Source of the DNA: Diacronema lutheri
Taxonomy: Eukaryota; Haptophyta; Pavlovophyceae; Pavlovales; Pavlovaceae
Assembly (NCBI GenBank): GCA_019448385.1
Contig: JAGTXO010000031.1
Coordinates: 64,501 to 128,500 of the forward strand
Direction: 5' to 3'
Length of the DNA stretch: 64,000 nucleotides
Each line of letters opens with the position of its first letter. The first letter of the stretch is position 1. Both the position numbers and the translations under genes were made by a program. The notes under the pieces are model-generated. The model did no database searches. It saw only the letters and a program-made list of their open reading frames with translations, and was not told the origin of the DNA. Of this stretch, positions 27,301-36,862 are shown one piece after another.

Positions 27301-29968
27301 CGCTGCTCGGCGCGCGTGAGGCGGCGCACGGCGCGGCCGCGCGCACGCGCTGGTGGCCATCGCTGCACGCCGCGGTCGACGCGGCGCTCGGGCACGGCGC
27401 GCCCGCCGAGCCGCGCCCCGCGGCGGCGCGCGACGGCGCGGCCGCCGACGCCGGCGCGCGCGCGCTCGGCGCGTCGCTCTTCGAGAGCGCCGACGTGCTG
27501 CTCCGCGGCGCGGACGCGGGCAGCCTGCGGCCCCTCCTCGCGCTCGCGTCGCAGTTCGCGCGCCAGCTCGACGCGGAGGCGGCGCGCGCACGCGCGCAGC
27601 TCGACGAGGCGGCGCTGCGCGACGCGCTGCGCGACGCCGCCGCCGCCGGCGCGCCGGCCGCCGAGCCGGCGGCGCGCGCGCCGGCGGCGGACGCGCCGGC
27701 GGCGGCGGCGACGCCGGCGCCGGCCGGCGCAGCTGGCGCGCTCGAGCGCCGGCTCGCCGCCGCGCGCGCGTGCGGCGCGGCGCTGTGGGGCGCAATCGGC
27801 GCGCACACGCACGTGGCGCGCGCGCTCGCGCCGGCGCTCGGCGCGTTGCGCGCGCCGATCGACCGCCGGCTGCTCGACTATGAGCGCGCGTGCCGGTGGA
27901 ACGACCACTCGGCGTCCGCGCTGCGCGTCTCGACCGACTCCATGCGGCTGCAGCTCAACCGCGCGGTGCGCGAGTGGGAGCGCGCGCTGTGCACGCCCGT
28001 CGCCCTCCTCGTCGGCCTCGCGCCCGCGCGCGCGCCCGGCGCGCGTGCGGGCGCGCCCGCGCTCGCGCCCGGGCTGCACACGCACCGGCCGGTCGCGCGG
28101 GCCGCGCAGCTGCGCGCGCACGCGGCGGCGCCGCGCGCGCGCGCCGCGCCGCGCAAGGCGCGCGGTGCGGCCGTCGGCCGCGCGGCCGACGCGGGCAGCG
28201 GCGGGCATGGCGGCGTTCGCGGCGGCGCGTTCAGCCTGCTGCCCGAACTCGCGGCCGACGCGCGCGCCGCGCTGCGCGTGGCGTGCGCGCCGCGCGCGCG
28301 TAGCGGCGGCGCTGCCGCTACCGCCGCCGCCGCACCGCCCGCCGTGCCCGCCGCGCTCGTGCGCGCGCTCGGCGCACGCGGCGGCGCGCAGATCGCGCGA
28401 CCGGCGGGCGAGGTGGGCGGCAAGATGGCGGCGCTCCTCCTGCGCTCGCTGCTCGACCAGCCGGCCGACGACGCCGCCGTCGCCGTCGTGCGCGACGGCG
28501 CCGACGACGACGGCGCGCGCGCGCGCGCGCCGGCCAGCTGGCTTTGCGCTCGCGCGCTGCGCGCCGAGCTGGGCGAGGCGCTGCTGCAGCACGCGGCGTC
28601 GGCGGCGCGCGCGCTGCGCGCGCCCGCCGGCCGGCGCGCGCGCCAGCTCAAGGCGAAGCTCCTCGTCGACCTGCTCGGCGCGCTGCGCGACGCGGGCATC
28701 TCGCACCTCGCGCACGACTCGCGCGGCGCGCACAACGCGCACCTCGGCGCGCTGCTGAGCGGCGAGCGGCACGGCCGCGCGCTGCGGCTCGGCGACGCGC
28801 TGCGCGGGCTGGGCGTGCGCGCCGAGCTCGCGCGCGCGCTCGACGCGCACTGGGCGGGGTGCGAGGACGACCTGCCCGCCGTGCTGCTGCTGCTCCAGCG
28901 GCTGCGCGACGCGACGTCCGGCGCGCGCCACGCCGATCTGAGCGCGCGCGACCTTGCGCGCGCCGTCGGCCTCGCCGAGGGCGCGCTCGCCCTCGCCCTT
29001 GGTGCGCGCGCGCACGTCATCGACGCTGCCGACGGCGCCGCCGCGCTCGGCACGCAGCTGTGCCACGCCTTCTCGCGCTCCTTCGCGCCCGCCGACGACG
29101 GCCGCGCGGACGGCGGCGCTCTCGCGACGGCCGCGCTTCGCGAGAGCGCGCTGCCGCCGCAGCCGCCGCTGCGCGCTGCGCTCGCGCGCGCGATCGGCCG
29201 GCTCGCGCACCTCGGGCACGCGCTGCTCGACGGCGCGCAGCTGCTCGACGACGCGCTCGGCGCGCGCGCCGCCGAGCGCGCCGCCGACGGCGCCGACGGC
29301 GCCGACGTCGGCGCCGACGGCGCCGACGGCGCGGGCGCGTTGCGCGCCGCGCTCGTGGACGCCGGGTGCGACGGTAGCGCGGCGGTGCTCGCGCTGCGCG
29401 CCGCCGCCGAGTGCGCGCTCGAGCACGCCGACGCGTTGCGCGCGTGCGAGCCGACGGCCGCGTGCGCGCTGCTGCGCGCGCACACGCACGGCGCCGCGCT
29501 CGCCGGCGCGCTCGGCACCTGCGCGCGCGCGCTGCAGCGCGCGGCGGACGCGCTGCCTTCCGATGGCGACGGCGACGTCGCCGACTCGGACGGCGAGTCG
29601 GCGTCGGACGCGAGCGCCGACGACGGCACGGACGAGCGAGCGGGCGGCGCGCGCGATGGCGGCGCGGGCGCGTGCGCGCCGCTCCGCCGCCTCGCGGCGC
29701 GCGCCGCCGCCGAGCTGCGCGCCGACGCGGACGCGGTGCGCGCGCTGCTCGCGCCGTGCCTCGCGCCGGCCGAGCAGCGCAGCACGACCGCCGCGGAGCC
29801 CGACGGCGCGCCGGCCGCCGAGCCGGCGGTGCGCGGCGACGACGCGCGCGCGCTCGGCGCGCTCGCGCGCTCGCTCGAGGCCGCGGTCGTCGCGCTGATG
29901 CTGCGCACGCAGCGGCTGCACGCGCTCGCGACCGCGCCGCCGGACGAGGCGGACGGCGCGTCCGCGGT

Positions 29969-29999
<31 letters not shown>

Positions 30000-32991
30000 A
30001 CCGCCGCCCTCGCCGCGACGGAGGCCGACGCCGACGACGGCGAGCGCGACGCGGGCGCGGGCGAGGCGCGCGCGCGCGATGGCGGCGACTATGGCGGCGA
30101 TGGCGGCGAGCGCGACGGCAAAGCGCCGCCCGCCGACCCGGCCGCGGCGGCGGAGGCGCTCGCCGCCGCGCGCGCGGCGTTCGAGCACGCGCCAGTGCGC
30201 GCGGAGGCGGAGCACCTCGCCGCGTGCACGCGCGCGCTCGACCTGCGCGCGCTCGGCGACAGCGTCGCGCTCGCGCTCGGCGCGGCGGCCGAGGCGGCGC
30301 GCTCGCGCGAGCTCGCGTGCGCGGCTGCGGTGGGCGTCGATGCGCTCGAGGCGCCCGCGCGCGCGCTGTGCACCGCCGCGGCGCTGCCCCTGTGCGCGAG
30401 CGTCGAGCTGTACGGCGGCCTGCTCCGGCTGCTCTGCGTGCTGCTGCCGCTCTTCGCCGAGCTCGCCACCGACGGGCTGCGCGCGGCGGACGCGCCGGAG
30501 GACGGCGGCGCCGACGGCGACGAGGGCGCGAGCGGCGGGCCGGCGGGCGGCGCGCTGCAGCACGGCGTCGGGATGGGCGAGGGCGAGGGCGTGACTGACG
30601 TGACGGACCAGCTGCGCGACGCCTCGCAGCTCGAGGGGCTGCGAGGCGACGATGGCGACGGCACGGCCGAGCCGCCGCGCCCGCCGCCGCGCACCGCCGG
30701 CGCCGACGGCGAGCAGGAGCCGACGCCGCGCGGCCTCGAGGTGGGCCACGACTTCGACGGTGCGCTCGAGCCGCTCGGCGCCGACGCGGCGGGCGATGGC
30801 GCCGACGACGACGACGACGACGAGCGCCGCGCCGCCGAGCCGCCGCCCGAGGAGCGCTTCGGGCAGGACGACGGCACGGGTGAGACGGTCGACGCGCAGC
30901 TCTGGGGCGACGAGGACGAGAGCGCGGAAGATGCGGGCGCGCGCAAGGCCGACGCGGCGCTGCAAAAGGGCCGGCCGCCGCCACACCCGCGCGCCGACGC
31001 CGCCGGCGCCGACCCGCAGAGCGCGCACGGCCTCGACGCGCCCGACGACGCCAACGACGACGCGCGCGGCGACGGCGACGAGGCGGAGGGCGACGGCGCG
31101 GAGGGCGCGGGCGCGCAAAAGGCGGACGATGCCGACGCCACGCGCGACGATCGCGCCGCCGCACCGCCAAAGCCGCGCCAGGCGCCGGACGGCGGAGGTG
31201 ACGACGCCGACGCTGACGCCGAGGGCGAGGGCGACGGCGACGGCGACGGCGAGGGCGAGGGTGAGGGCGACGGCGGTGATGCGCGCGCGGACAGGAAGCA
31301 GAAGCCGGCCGGCGCCGCTGAGGCCACGCGCCAGCCGCCGATCCGCGCCGCCGACGACGCGGAGCGCGCGCGCGACGGCGCGCCCGCGGCCGCCGACGGC
31401 GCGGACGCGCTGCCGCAGGAGTTGCGGCTGGACGAGGGTGAGGACGACGGCGACGGCGACGGTGACGGCGATGGCGACGGCGATGAGGACGATGCTCGTG
31501 GCGCCGACGGTGCGGACGAGCGCGCCGCCGACCGCGAGCGCGAGCGCGGCGTGGCGGACGGCGTTGGGCGCGTGCGCGACGACCGCGCGCTGCTCCCGGA
31601 CGACGACAGCGATGGCGGCACCGGACCGGACGAGGAGGGGGGCGGCGAGGGGGAGGCGCAGGAGGGCGGCGAGGGCGACGAGGTGGCGGAGCGCGCGGGC
31701 GAGCACGAGGCGGGCGCGGACGCTGGCGAGGAGCACGGGCGCGCGGGCGGCGCGGCGGCCGCGCCGGCGACCGCCGCGGACGCGCGCGGAGCGCGCGCCG
31801 ACGCCGACGCTGACGCCGACGCCGCCGACGCGGACGCGGACGGCAAAGCGGCGGACGGCGCGGATGGCGCGGACGGGCGCGACGGCGAGCCCATGGACGT
31901 GGATGTGGACATTGACGGCACGGGCGACAAGGCAGACGACACGATGGCTGCCGCTGCCGACCAAAACGAGAACGGGGCGGACGACGCCGAGGCGCACGGC
32001 GCGCCCGCGGCGGACGCGGCCGACGGCGCGCGCGCGGATGCGCGCGCGCGCGTGCGCGGGCTGGAGGGCGCGCCGTCCGCCGCCGAGGGTGCGGATGGCA
32101 GCGCGGAGCAGCTGATGCCCGCCGGCGGCGCGCCGCCGTCCGCCGCGCGCGCGCCGCCGCCGCTGCCGCAGCCTGAGCTGGGCGCCGCTGCGCCCGCGCG
32201 CCGGCCGCCCGTGCGGCCGCGGCCGAGCGCCGCCGAGCAGGTGGCCGCTACGGACGGTACGGCGGGCGTGGACGCGGGCGCGGACGCGGCCGACGCGGCG
32301 GCCGCTGCCGACGATGGCGGCACCGACGATGCGCCGCCGGCTGCGCAATTTGCGCGCGCTGCCGCGGCCGACGACGACGATGACGCGCGCCGCGCGGGCG
32401 GCGGCTCCTTCGCGGACGCGCCGCGCGGCGGCGGTGCCGGCGCGCAGCAGGCGCCGCGGCCGGCCGGTGCGCCGCCGTCCGGCGGCCGGCGCGCACCGGA
32501 CCCCGCGTCGCTCGGCGCGGGCGAGCTTGGCGATGCGCGGCGGCAGTGGCACGAGCGGCTGCGGCTGCTGCAGGAGGAGGCGGACGCGCAGGCCGAGGCG
32601 GAGGGCGCGGCGGTCGACGCGGCGGCCGACGCGGCGGCCGACGCGGACGCGGTCGCCGCCGACGACGCCGACGGCGTGGACGATGGCGGCATGTTTGCGC
32701 GCGCGAGGCGCGGCGAGGCTGCAGACACGCAGGCGCTCGCCGACGCGACCGCGGAGCAGCGCGCCGCGCAGCTCGCCGCGATGCGCGAGCGCAACGCGCA
32801 GGCGGGCGCAGCCAACGCCGCCGCGCACGGCGACGAGCGCGAGGGCGAGGCCGTCGACGCGGACGCGGGCGCGGACGCGGCGGGTCGCAGCGCACACGAT
32901 GGCGGCGGCGGCGCTGACGAGCAGCGCGATGCGCCGCGCGCCGCGACGCGCTCGCGCGCGCAGCTCATACCCGCCGCCGAGCGACGCGCCG

Positions 32992-33034
<43 letters not shown>

Positions 33035-33071
33035 TGCCGCCGACGGCCGCACCGCCGCCGCGCCCGCCGCG

Positions 33072-33102
<31 letters not shown>

Positions 33103-35004
33103 CGGACATGTCGCGCGCAGACGACGGCAGCGACGGCAGCGGCGACGCGGAGGAGGAGGGCGGCGGTGATGGCGGCGGCGATGGCGCTCTCCTCGACGCG
33201 ATCGCCGTCGCGCGCGCGCGCGTGGACGCCGACGCCGACGCCGACGCCTTGGCGGACGGCGCTGCCGGCTCGGCGGTGACCGGCGGCGACAATGCGCGGC
33301 GCGCCGGCGGCGCGGCCGGTGAGCGTGCAGTCGGCAACGACGTCGGCGAGGTCGATGAGGGGCTGCCGCTGGACGGCGCGCCCGCGGCTGCGCAGGTGAG
33401 CGCCGCCGCTGCCCGCACGCGCCGCCTGCCAGCACACGACAGCCCCCGGGGCGGCCTCACGCCTTTGTTCCCGCCCACCCACATACCCACATACCGACCC
33501 ACATGCTTAACCAGCTCACGCGAGCCGCCTGCCAGCACACGACAGCCCCCGGGGCGGCCTCACGCCTTTGTTCCCGCCCATCCGCCCACCCACATACCGA
33601 CCCCTGTCGCGCTCACGCCCACGTCAAGCGCCGCGCCGCGCCGCGCCGCGCCGCGCGCAGCCCGCGCCGCTCACGGAGGCGGAGGCAGATGCGCTGCGCG
33701 CTCGCCTCGACGCCGAGCTGCGCGCCGTGCGCGCGACCGACGCGGCCGGCGGCGGCTCGCGCGCGGCGGCGGGCGCCGCGCTCTGGCGCGCCATTGAACC
33801 CGTCGCCGCGCCCGCCGGCCGCGCGCTATGCGAGGCACTCCGTCTGGTCCTCGAGCCAACGCACGCGACGCGGCTGCGTGGCGACTACCGCTCGGGCAAG
33901 CGCCTCAACATGCGGAAGGTGCACGCACCGCACGCTGCGCACCGCACGCTCCGCCGCGTGCGGTGCGCCTCACCGCCTCCCCCCCCCCCCCCCCTCTCTC
34001 ACCGCCCCACCCCCCTTAACCCCCATCCAATATCCCCCTCCGCGTTACCCCCGCCCCCCTCCCCCCCCTCTCAACGCCCCACCCCCCTTTACCCCCATCC
34101 AATGCCCTCCTCCGCGTGCCTTGCGTGCCAGGTGGTGCCGTACATCGCGTCCGGCTACCGCAAGGACAAGATCTGGCTGCGGCGCACACGCTGCTCGTCG
34201 CGCCGCTACTCGCTGCTCGTCGCGGTGGACGACTCCGAGTCGATGGCGCTGTCGGGCGCGGCGCCGCTCGCGGTCGAGGCGGTGGGCACGCTGCTCACCG
34301 GGTTGGCGCAGCTCGAGGTGGGCAGCGTCGGCGTGCTCGCCTTTGCCGACGGCGTCCGCCTTCTCCACCCGCCCGACGAGCCGCTGAGCGCGGCGGTTAC
34401 GGAGCGCGTCCTCGGCGGTTTCACGTTTCGCGGCCGCAGCACGCACATGGCCGAGCTGCTCACCTCGTCAGTCGCGCTGCTCGCGCAGCAGCGCGCGCGC
34501 GCGGCGGCGCCGGGCGGCTCGGGCGCCGAGCAGTTGCAGCTCCTCCTCATCGTCTCGGATGGTCGCCGCACGCCCTCGTGGGGCGACCCAGCGCCGCTCG
34601 TGCGCGCGGCCGAGGCGCAGGGCGTGCGCGCGTGCTTTGTCATCCTCGACGCGCCGCAGCCCGCCGCAGCCGCGCCCGCGGCCGCGGCGCCACCGCCGAC
34701 GCCCGCCGCGCCGCCAGCGCCGCCGGCGCAGCCGCTCGGCGCGGCCGCGCGCATCCGCGCCGAGCGCGCGGCGCGCGGCGCCATGGGCGCGTCTGGCGCC
34801 AGCGGCTGCGGCGGTGGCGGCGGCGGCTCGATCGTCGAGCTCCAGTCCGTCTCGTACCCGAATGGCGTGCTGACGATCAGTAGGTGGATCGACCGCTTCC
34901 CCTTCCCCTACTATTTGCTGCTGCGCGACGTGCGCAGCCTGCCGCACGCGCTTGCCGACACGGTGCGCCAGTGGCTCGAGCTCCTGTCCGCGCAGCGTGG
35001 CTGA
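11268..35004 (+). CDS. MDN1: Midasin (dynein-related AAA+ ATPase of 60S ribosome assembly), three exons
   Basis: About 7,752 residues; exons 11268-33395, 33661-33918 and 34132-35004. Yeast and human midasin are about 4,900 and 5,600. Midasin strips assembly factors (Ytm1, Rsa4) from pre-60S particles in nucleolus and nucleoplasm. Six AAA+ modules are seen by their Walker A lysines: K507, K1078, K1592, K1905, K2612 and K3038. Walker B is LLLDE(I/L)NL in modules 2-5, but LLLED in 1 and LLLEH in 6; module 6 also has GKR instead of GK(S/T). An Ala-rich helical linker (~3,400-6,400), an Asp/Glu-rich region (~6,430-7,345) and a C-terminal VWA domain with MIDAS D7495-x-S7497-x-S7499 follow. Exon 2 carries the conserved LEPTHATRLRGDYRSGKRLNM. 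The ATG at 11268 is the first in frame; 11277 is an alternative. The extra length is Gly, Ala and acidic low complexity. Short in-frame introns inside exon 1 cannot be excluded. Confidence 0.95.
12379..12456 (+). repeat. 12-bp repeat encoding SDG(V/A) in midasin
   Basis: Six to seven units of TCGGACGGCGTA/GCA encode an Asp-Gly-rich run before the first AAA+ module. Confidence 0.85.
33421..33600 (+). repeat. Direct duplication inside midasin intron 1
   Basis: A segment starting at 33421 recurs at 33524 (103-bp spacing) within intron 33396-33660. Both copies share GCCGCCTGCCAGCACACGAC and a following stretch through CGCCTTTGTTCCCGCCCA. Confidence 0.88.
33919..34131 (+). repeat. Midasin intron 2 with internal duplication and poly-C
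   Basis: A 213-bp intron (donor AAG/GTGCAC, acceptor TGCCAG). After a C run near 33979-33996, two copies of a CTCTCA(C/A)CGCCCCACCCCCC block are followed by ACCCCCATCCAAT. The intron is a multiple of three with no stop, so the frame reads through it. Confidence 0.85.
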
Positions 35005-35501
35005 GCCGTCCGCCACGACGAACGTTGCGCACGGTGCGGACGAGCCTGCAGCGGCTCGCCCGCCGGTACCCGGGATGCGCGGGGATCGACGACATTGGTG
35101 CCTGCTCGGTCCCCCGCAGCTGGTGCTGACCCCGCTGTCCTGACGTAAGCGCCGTTAGTATATACACGGCGAGGGGTGGCTAGGCGTTTGTGCGTGTCCG
35201 CCCATGCCGCGTCCAGCCGCGTCCTTGCCGTCCTGGCCGTCCCCGCTGCCGGCGTGCACAGGGTCGACGCCCAGACTTCTGCCAGACGTTGCGTGCGCCC
35301 TTTCGCTTGCTCCGTTCGTCACGCCTCGGCCCCGTGCACGCCCGTCCTGCTGACTCGCCTGTAAGCGTCATGAATATATGACAGTGTTCCGGTCGCGTCG
35401 GGTGCGAGCAGGCCGGCCAGCGGCAGCATCCGACGTGCGGAATGCTCCGGCGAGCCGTGCCAAAGGTGTCGTTGAGACCGCGACCGCGGCACGACGGGCG
35501 C
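35005..35501. other. Intergenic region 3' of midasin
   Basis: 497 bp between the midasin stop and the end of the convergent small gene. It holds repeat copy 2 (35251-35369) and a short TATATACA at about 35159. No gene was recognised. Confidence 0.5.
35251..35369 (+). repeat. Dispersed 120-bp repeat, copy 2
   Basis: Same orientation as the copy at 10704-10823, about 80% identical by eye. It starts at GGCGTGC and ends at AAGCGTC. The two copies flank the midasin gene. Confidence 0.75.
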
Positions 35502-35783
35502 CTACTCGGCCGGCTCGGGCTCGGGCTCGGGCTCTTTGGGTGGCGCCGGCGCCTCCGCCACCGTCTCCTCCGTCGCGTCGCCAGGGAGGCACTTGGCGAG
35601 GATGGGGAACTTCTCGATCGCCTCCTCCTTCGCCTTCTGCACGCTCGCGACGGCCGGGTCGACGACGCCGTGGATCGAGGTCTTGGCGGACGCGATTGCT
35701 GAGCTGGTCATCTCCTGCGCCATGGCCGGGATCTCGGTGACCGTCTTCTGCATGTTGGCAATCGCGGGCTGGATCTGCTCCAT
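35502..35783 (-). CDS. Small hypothetical protein, 93 residues
   Basis: I do not recognise the family. The protein begins MEQIQPAIANMQKTVTEIP and continues as a probable amphipathic helical region (~1-60) with few Gly or Pro, then a Pro-Glu tail (PKEPEPEPEPAE). There is no signal peptide or membrane segment. Its composition, rich in Lys, Met, Ile and Ser, is unlike random frames here, which supports coding. Upstream on the same strand a good donor (CTTGAG/GTGAGC, intron from 35983) and acceptor (GTGCAG, to 35794) define a likely 190-bp intron. That gives a 5'-UTR exon near 35984-36043. An ATG at 36043 in that exon is out of frame with the main start. Confidence 0.6.
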   Translation of the reverse strand: MEQIQPAIANMQKTVTEIPAMAQEMTSSAIASAKTSIHGVVDPAVASVQKAKEEAIEKFPILAKCLPGDATEETVAEAPAPPKEPEPEPEPAE

Positions 35784-36327
35784 GGCTTGCAGGCTGCACG
35801 CGCACGCGCGCGAGGGCGGAGCGAGGTGGGCGGGTGGGCGCGTGGGCGAGTGAGGAGGAGCGATGGAGGGAGCGGATGTCGGCAGGCGCGGGAGGGCGCG
35901 CCACTCAGATGCGCGCGGCGCACGGCGATAGCGATGGGGCGCGCCGGGGCTGCCGCGTCGAGGAGGCGGCGCGGGCTGCTCACCTCAAGGCTTTCACGAG
36001 GAGGCGGTGACGTCGGAAAATTCGTGGACACTGCGTCGGCCAACGATCAGGCCGGTCCGTCCGGGAGGCGCGTCGACCGCAGTTCATTTTGAAAAGGGCG
36101 ACAGAGAGGGAAGTGAAGACTTGGCGGCGAGAAGAGCGACGCTTGCAGAGCCGCACAAGACGCCGCTGTGCCGTTCACAAGCCACTCGAGAGACAGAGGA
36201 GCTGAAGTCTGAAGGCTGCATTTGGCCCTTTTGGTCGGGAGGACAGAGGCTACGGTCGCGACCGCCGCCGCAGGCGCACGGCGGCGGTCGCGTCGGCTAC
36301 GGACAGCCACACGTCGGCGCGCGCCGC

Positions 36328-36812
36328 TCACTTCTCCTTCTTCTCCTCTGCGGCTGCCGGCGCCGCGGCCATCGCGATTTGCAATTCGCCAAAGAACCTG
36401 GCGCGCGCGCCGCAGCGAGCGGGACAGTGCGCGCGCGGGCGCGCGTGCGCGCGCGCACGCGCGGCGTCAGCACGCGCGCGCGCGCGCAGCCGTACGGCCG
36501 AGCGGCGCCACCACGCCGCGCCGACGGCGCGAGCGGCGCTCGCGTGCGCTTGGCCGCTTGGCGGCACGCGCGCGCCGCGCGCGCGCACCAGATCGTGAGG
36601 ATCATGAGCGCGACGGAGAGCGCGAGGAAGATCTTCAAGTGGAATTGCACGTCGCTCGGCATGTCGAGGCCGAAGAGCATGAACGCAACGCAGCCGACGA
36701 GCGCGATGACGACGGCCTTGAAGAAGGTGAAGACACCCGGCCGCGTGCCCGGCTCGAGCAGCCCGACCATCCATCCGAGCGCCGCGGGCAGCTCCTCCTC
36801 GCCGCTTGCCAT
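36328..36812 (-). CDS. PKR1-like V-ATPase assembly factor (ER membrane), two exons
   Basis: A 97-residue protein from exons 36589-36812 and 36328-36397; the 191-bp intron splits the Trp codon of TIWFFGEL. LLEPGTRPGVFTFFKAVVIA is followed by two membrane helices, VFTFFKAVVIALVGCVAFML and FHLKIFLALSVALMILTIWF, then a short Lys/Glu tail. Length, the PGTxP motif before helix 1 and the two-helix layout match the Pkr1 family. In yeast that family acts in the ER in V-ATPase V0 sector assembly. The start is the ATG at 36812; its codon lies only 50 bp from the start of the divergent RAB3GAP1-like gene. Family assignment is good but rests on a short protein. Confidence 0.8.
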
Positions 36813-36862
36813 AGCGAGCACGTCCCTCGCGCGCCAAGCAACCCGCTTCCAAACAGTCCAGG

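Noticed and set aside
22938-33482. A 3,500-codon open frame antisense to midasin, and several others of 1,000-1,700 codons
   Set aside because: They are shadows: stop codons are rare at this GC content, the translations are Arg/Ala/Gly rich with no domain, and the opposite strand has clear AAA+ and MIDAS motifs.
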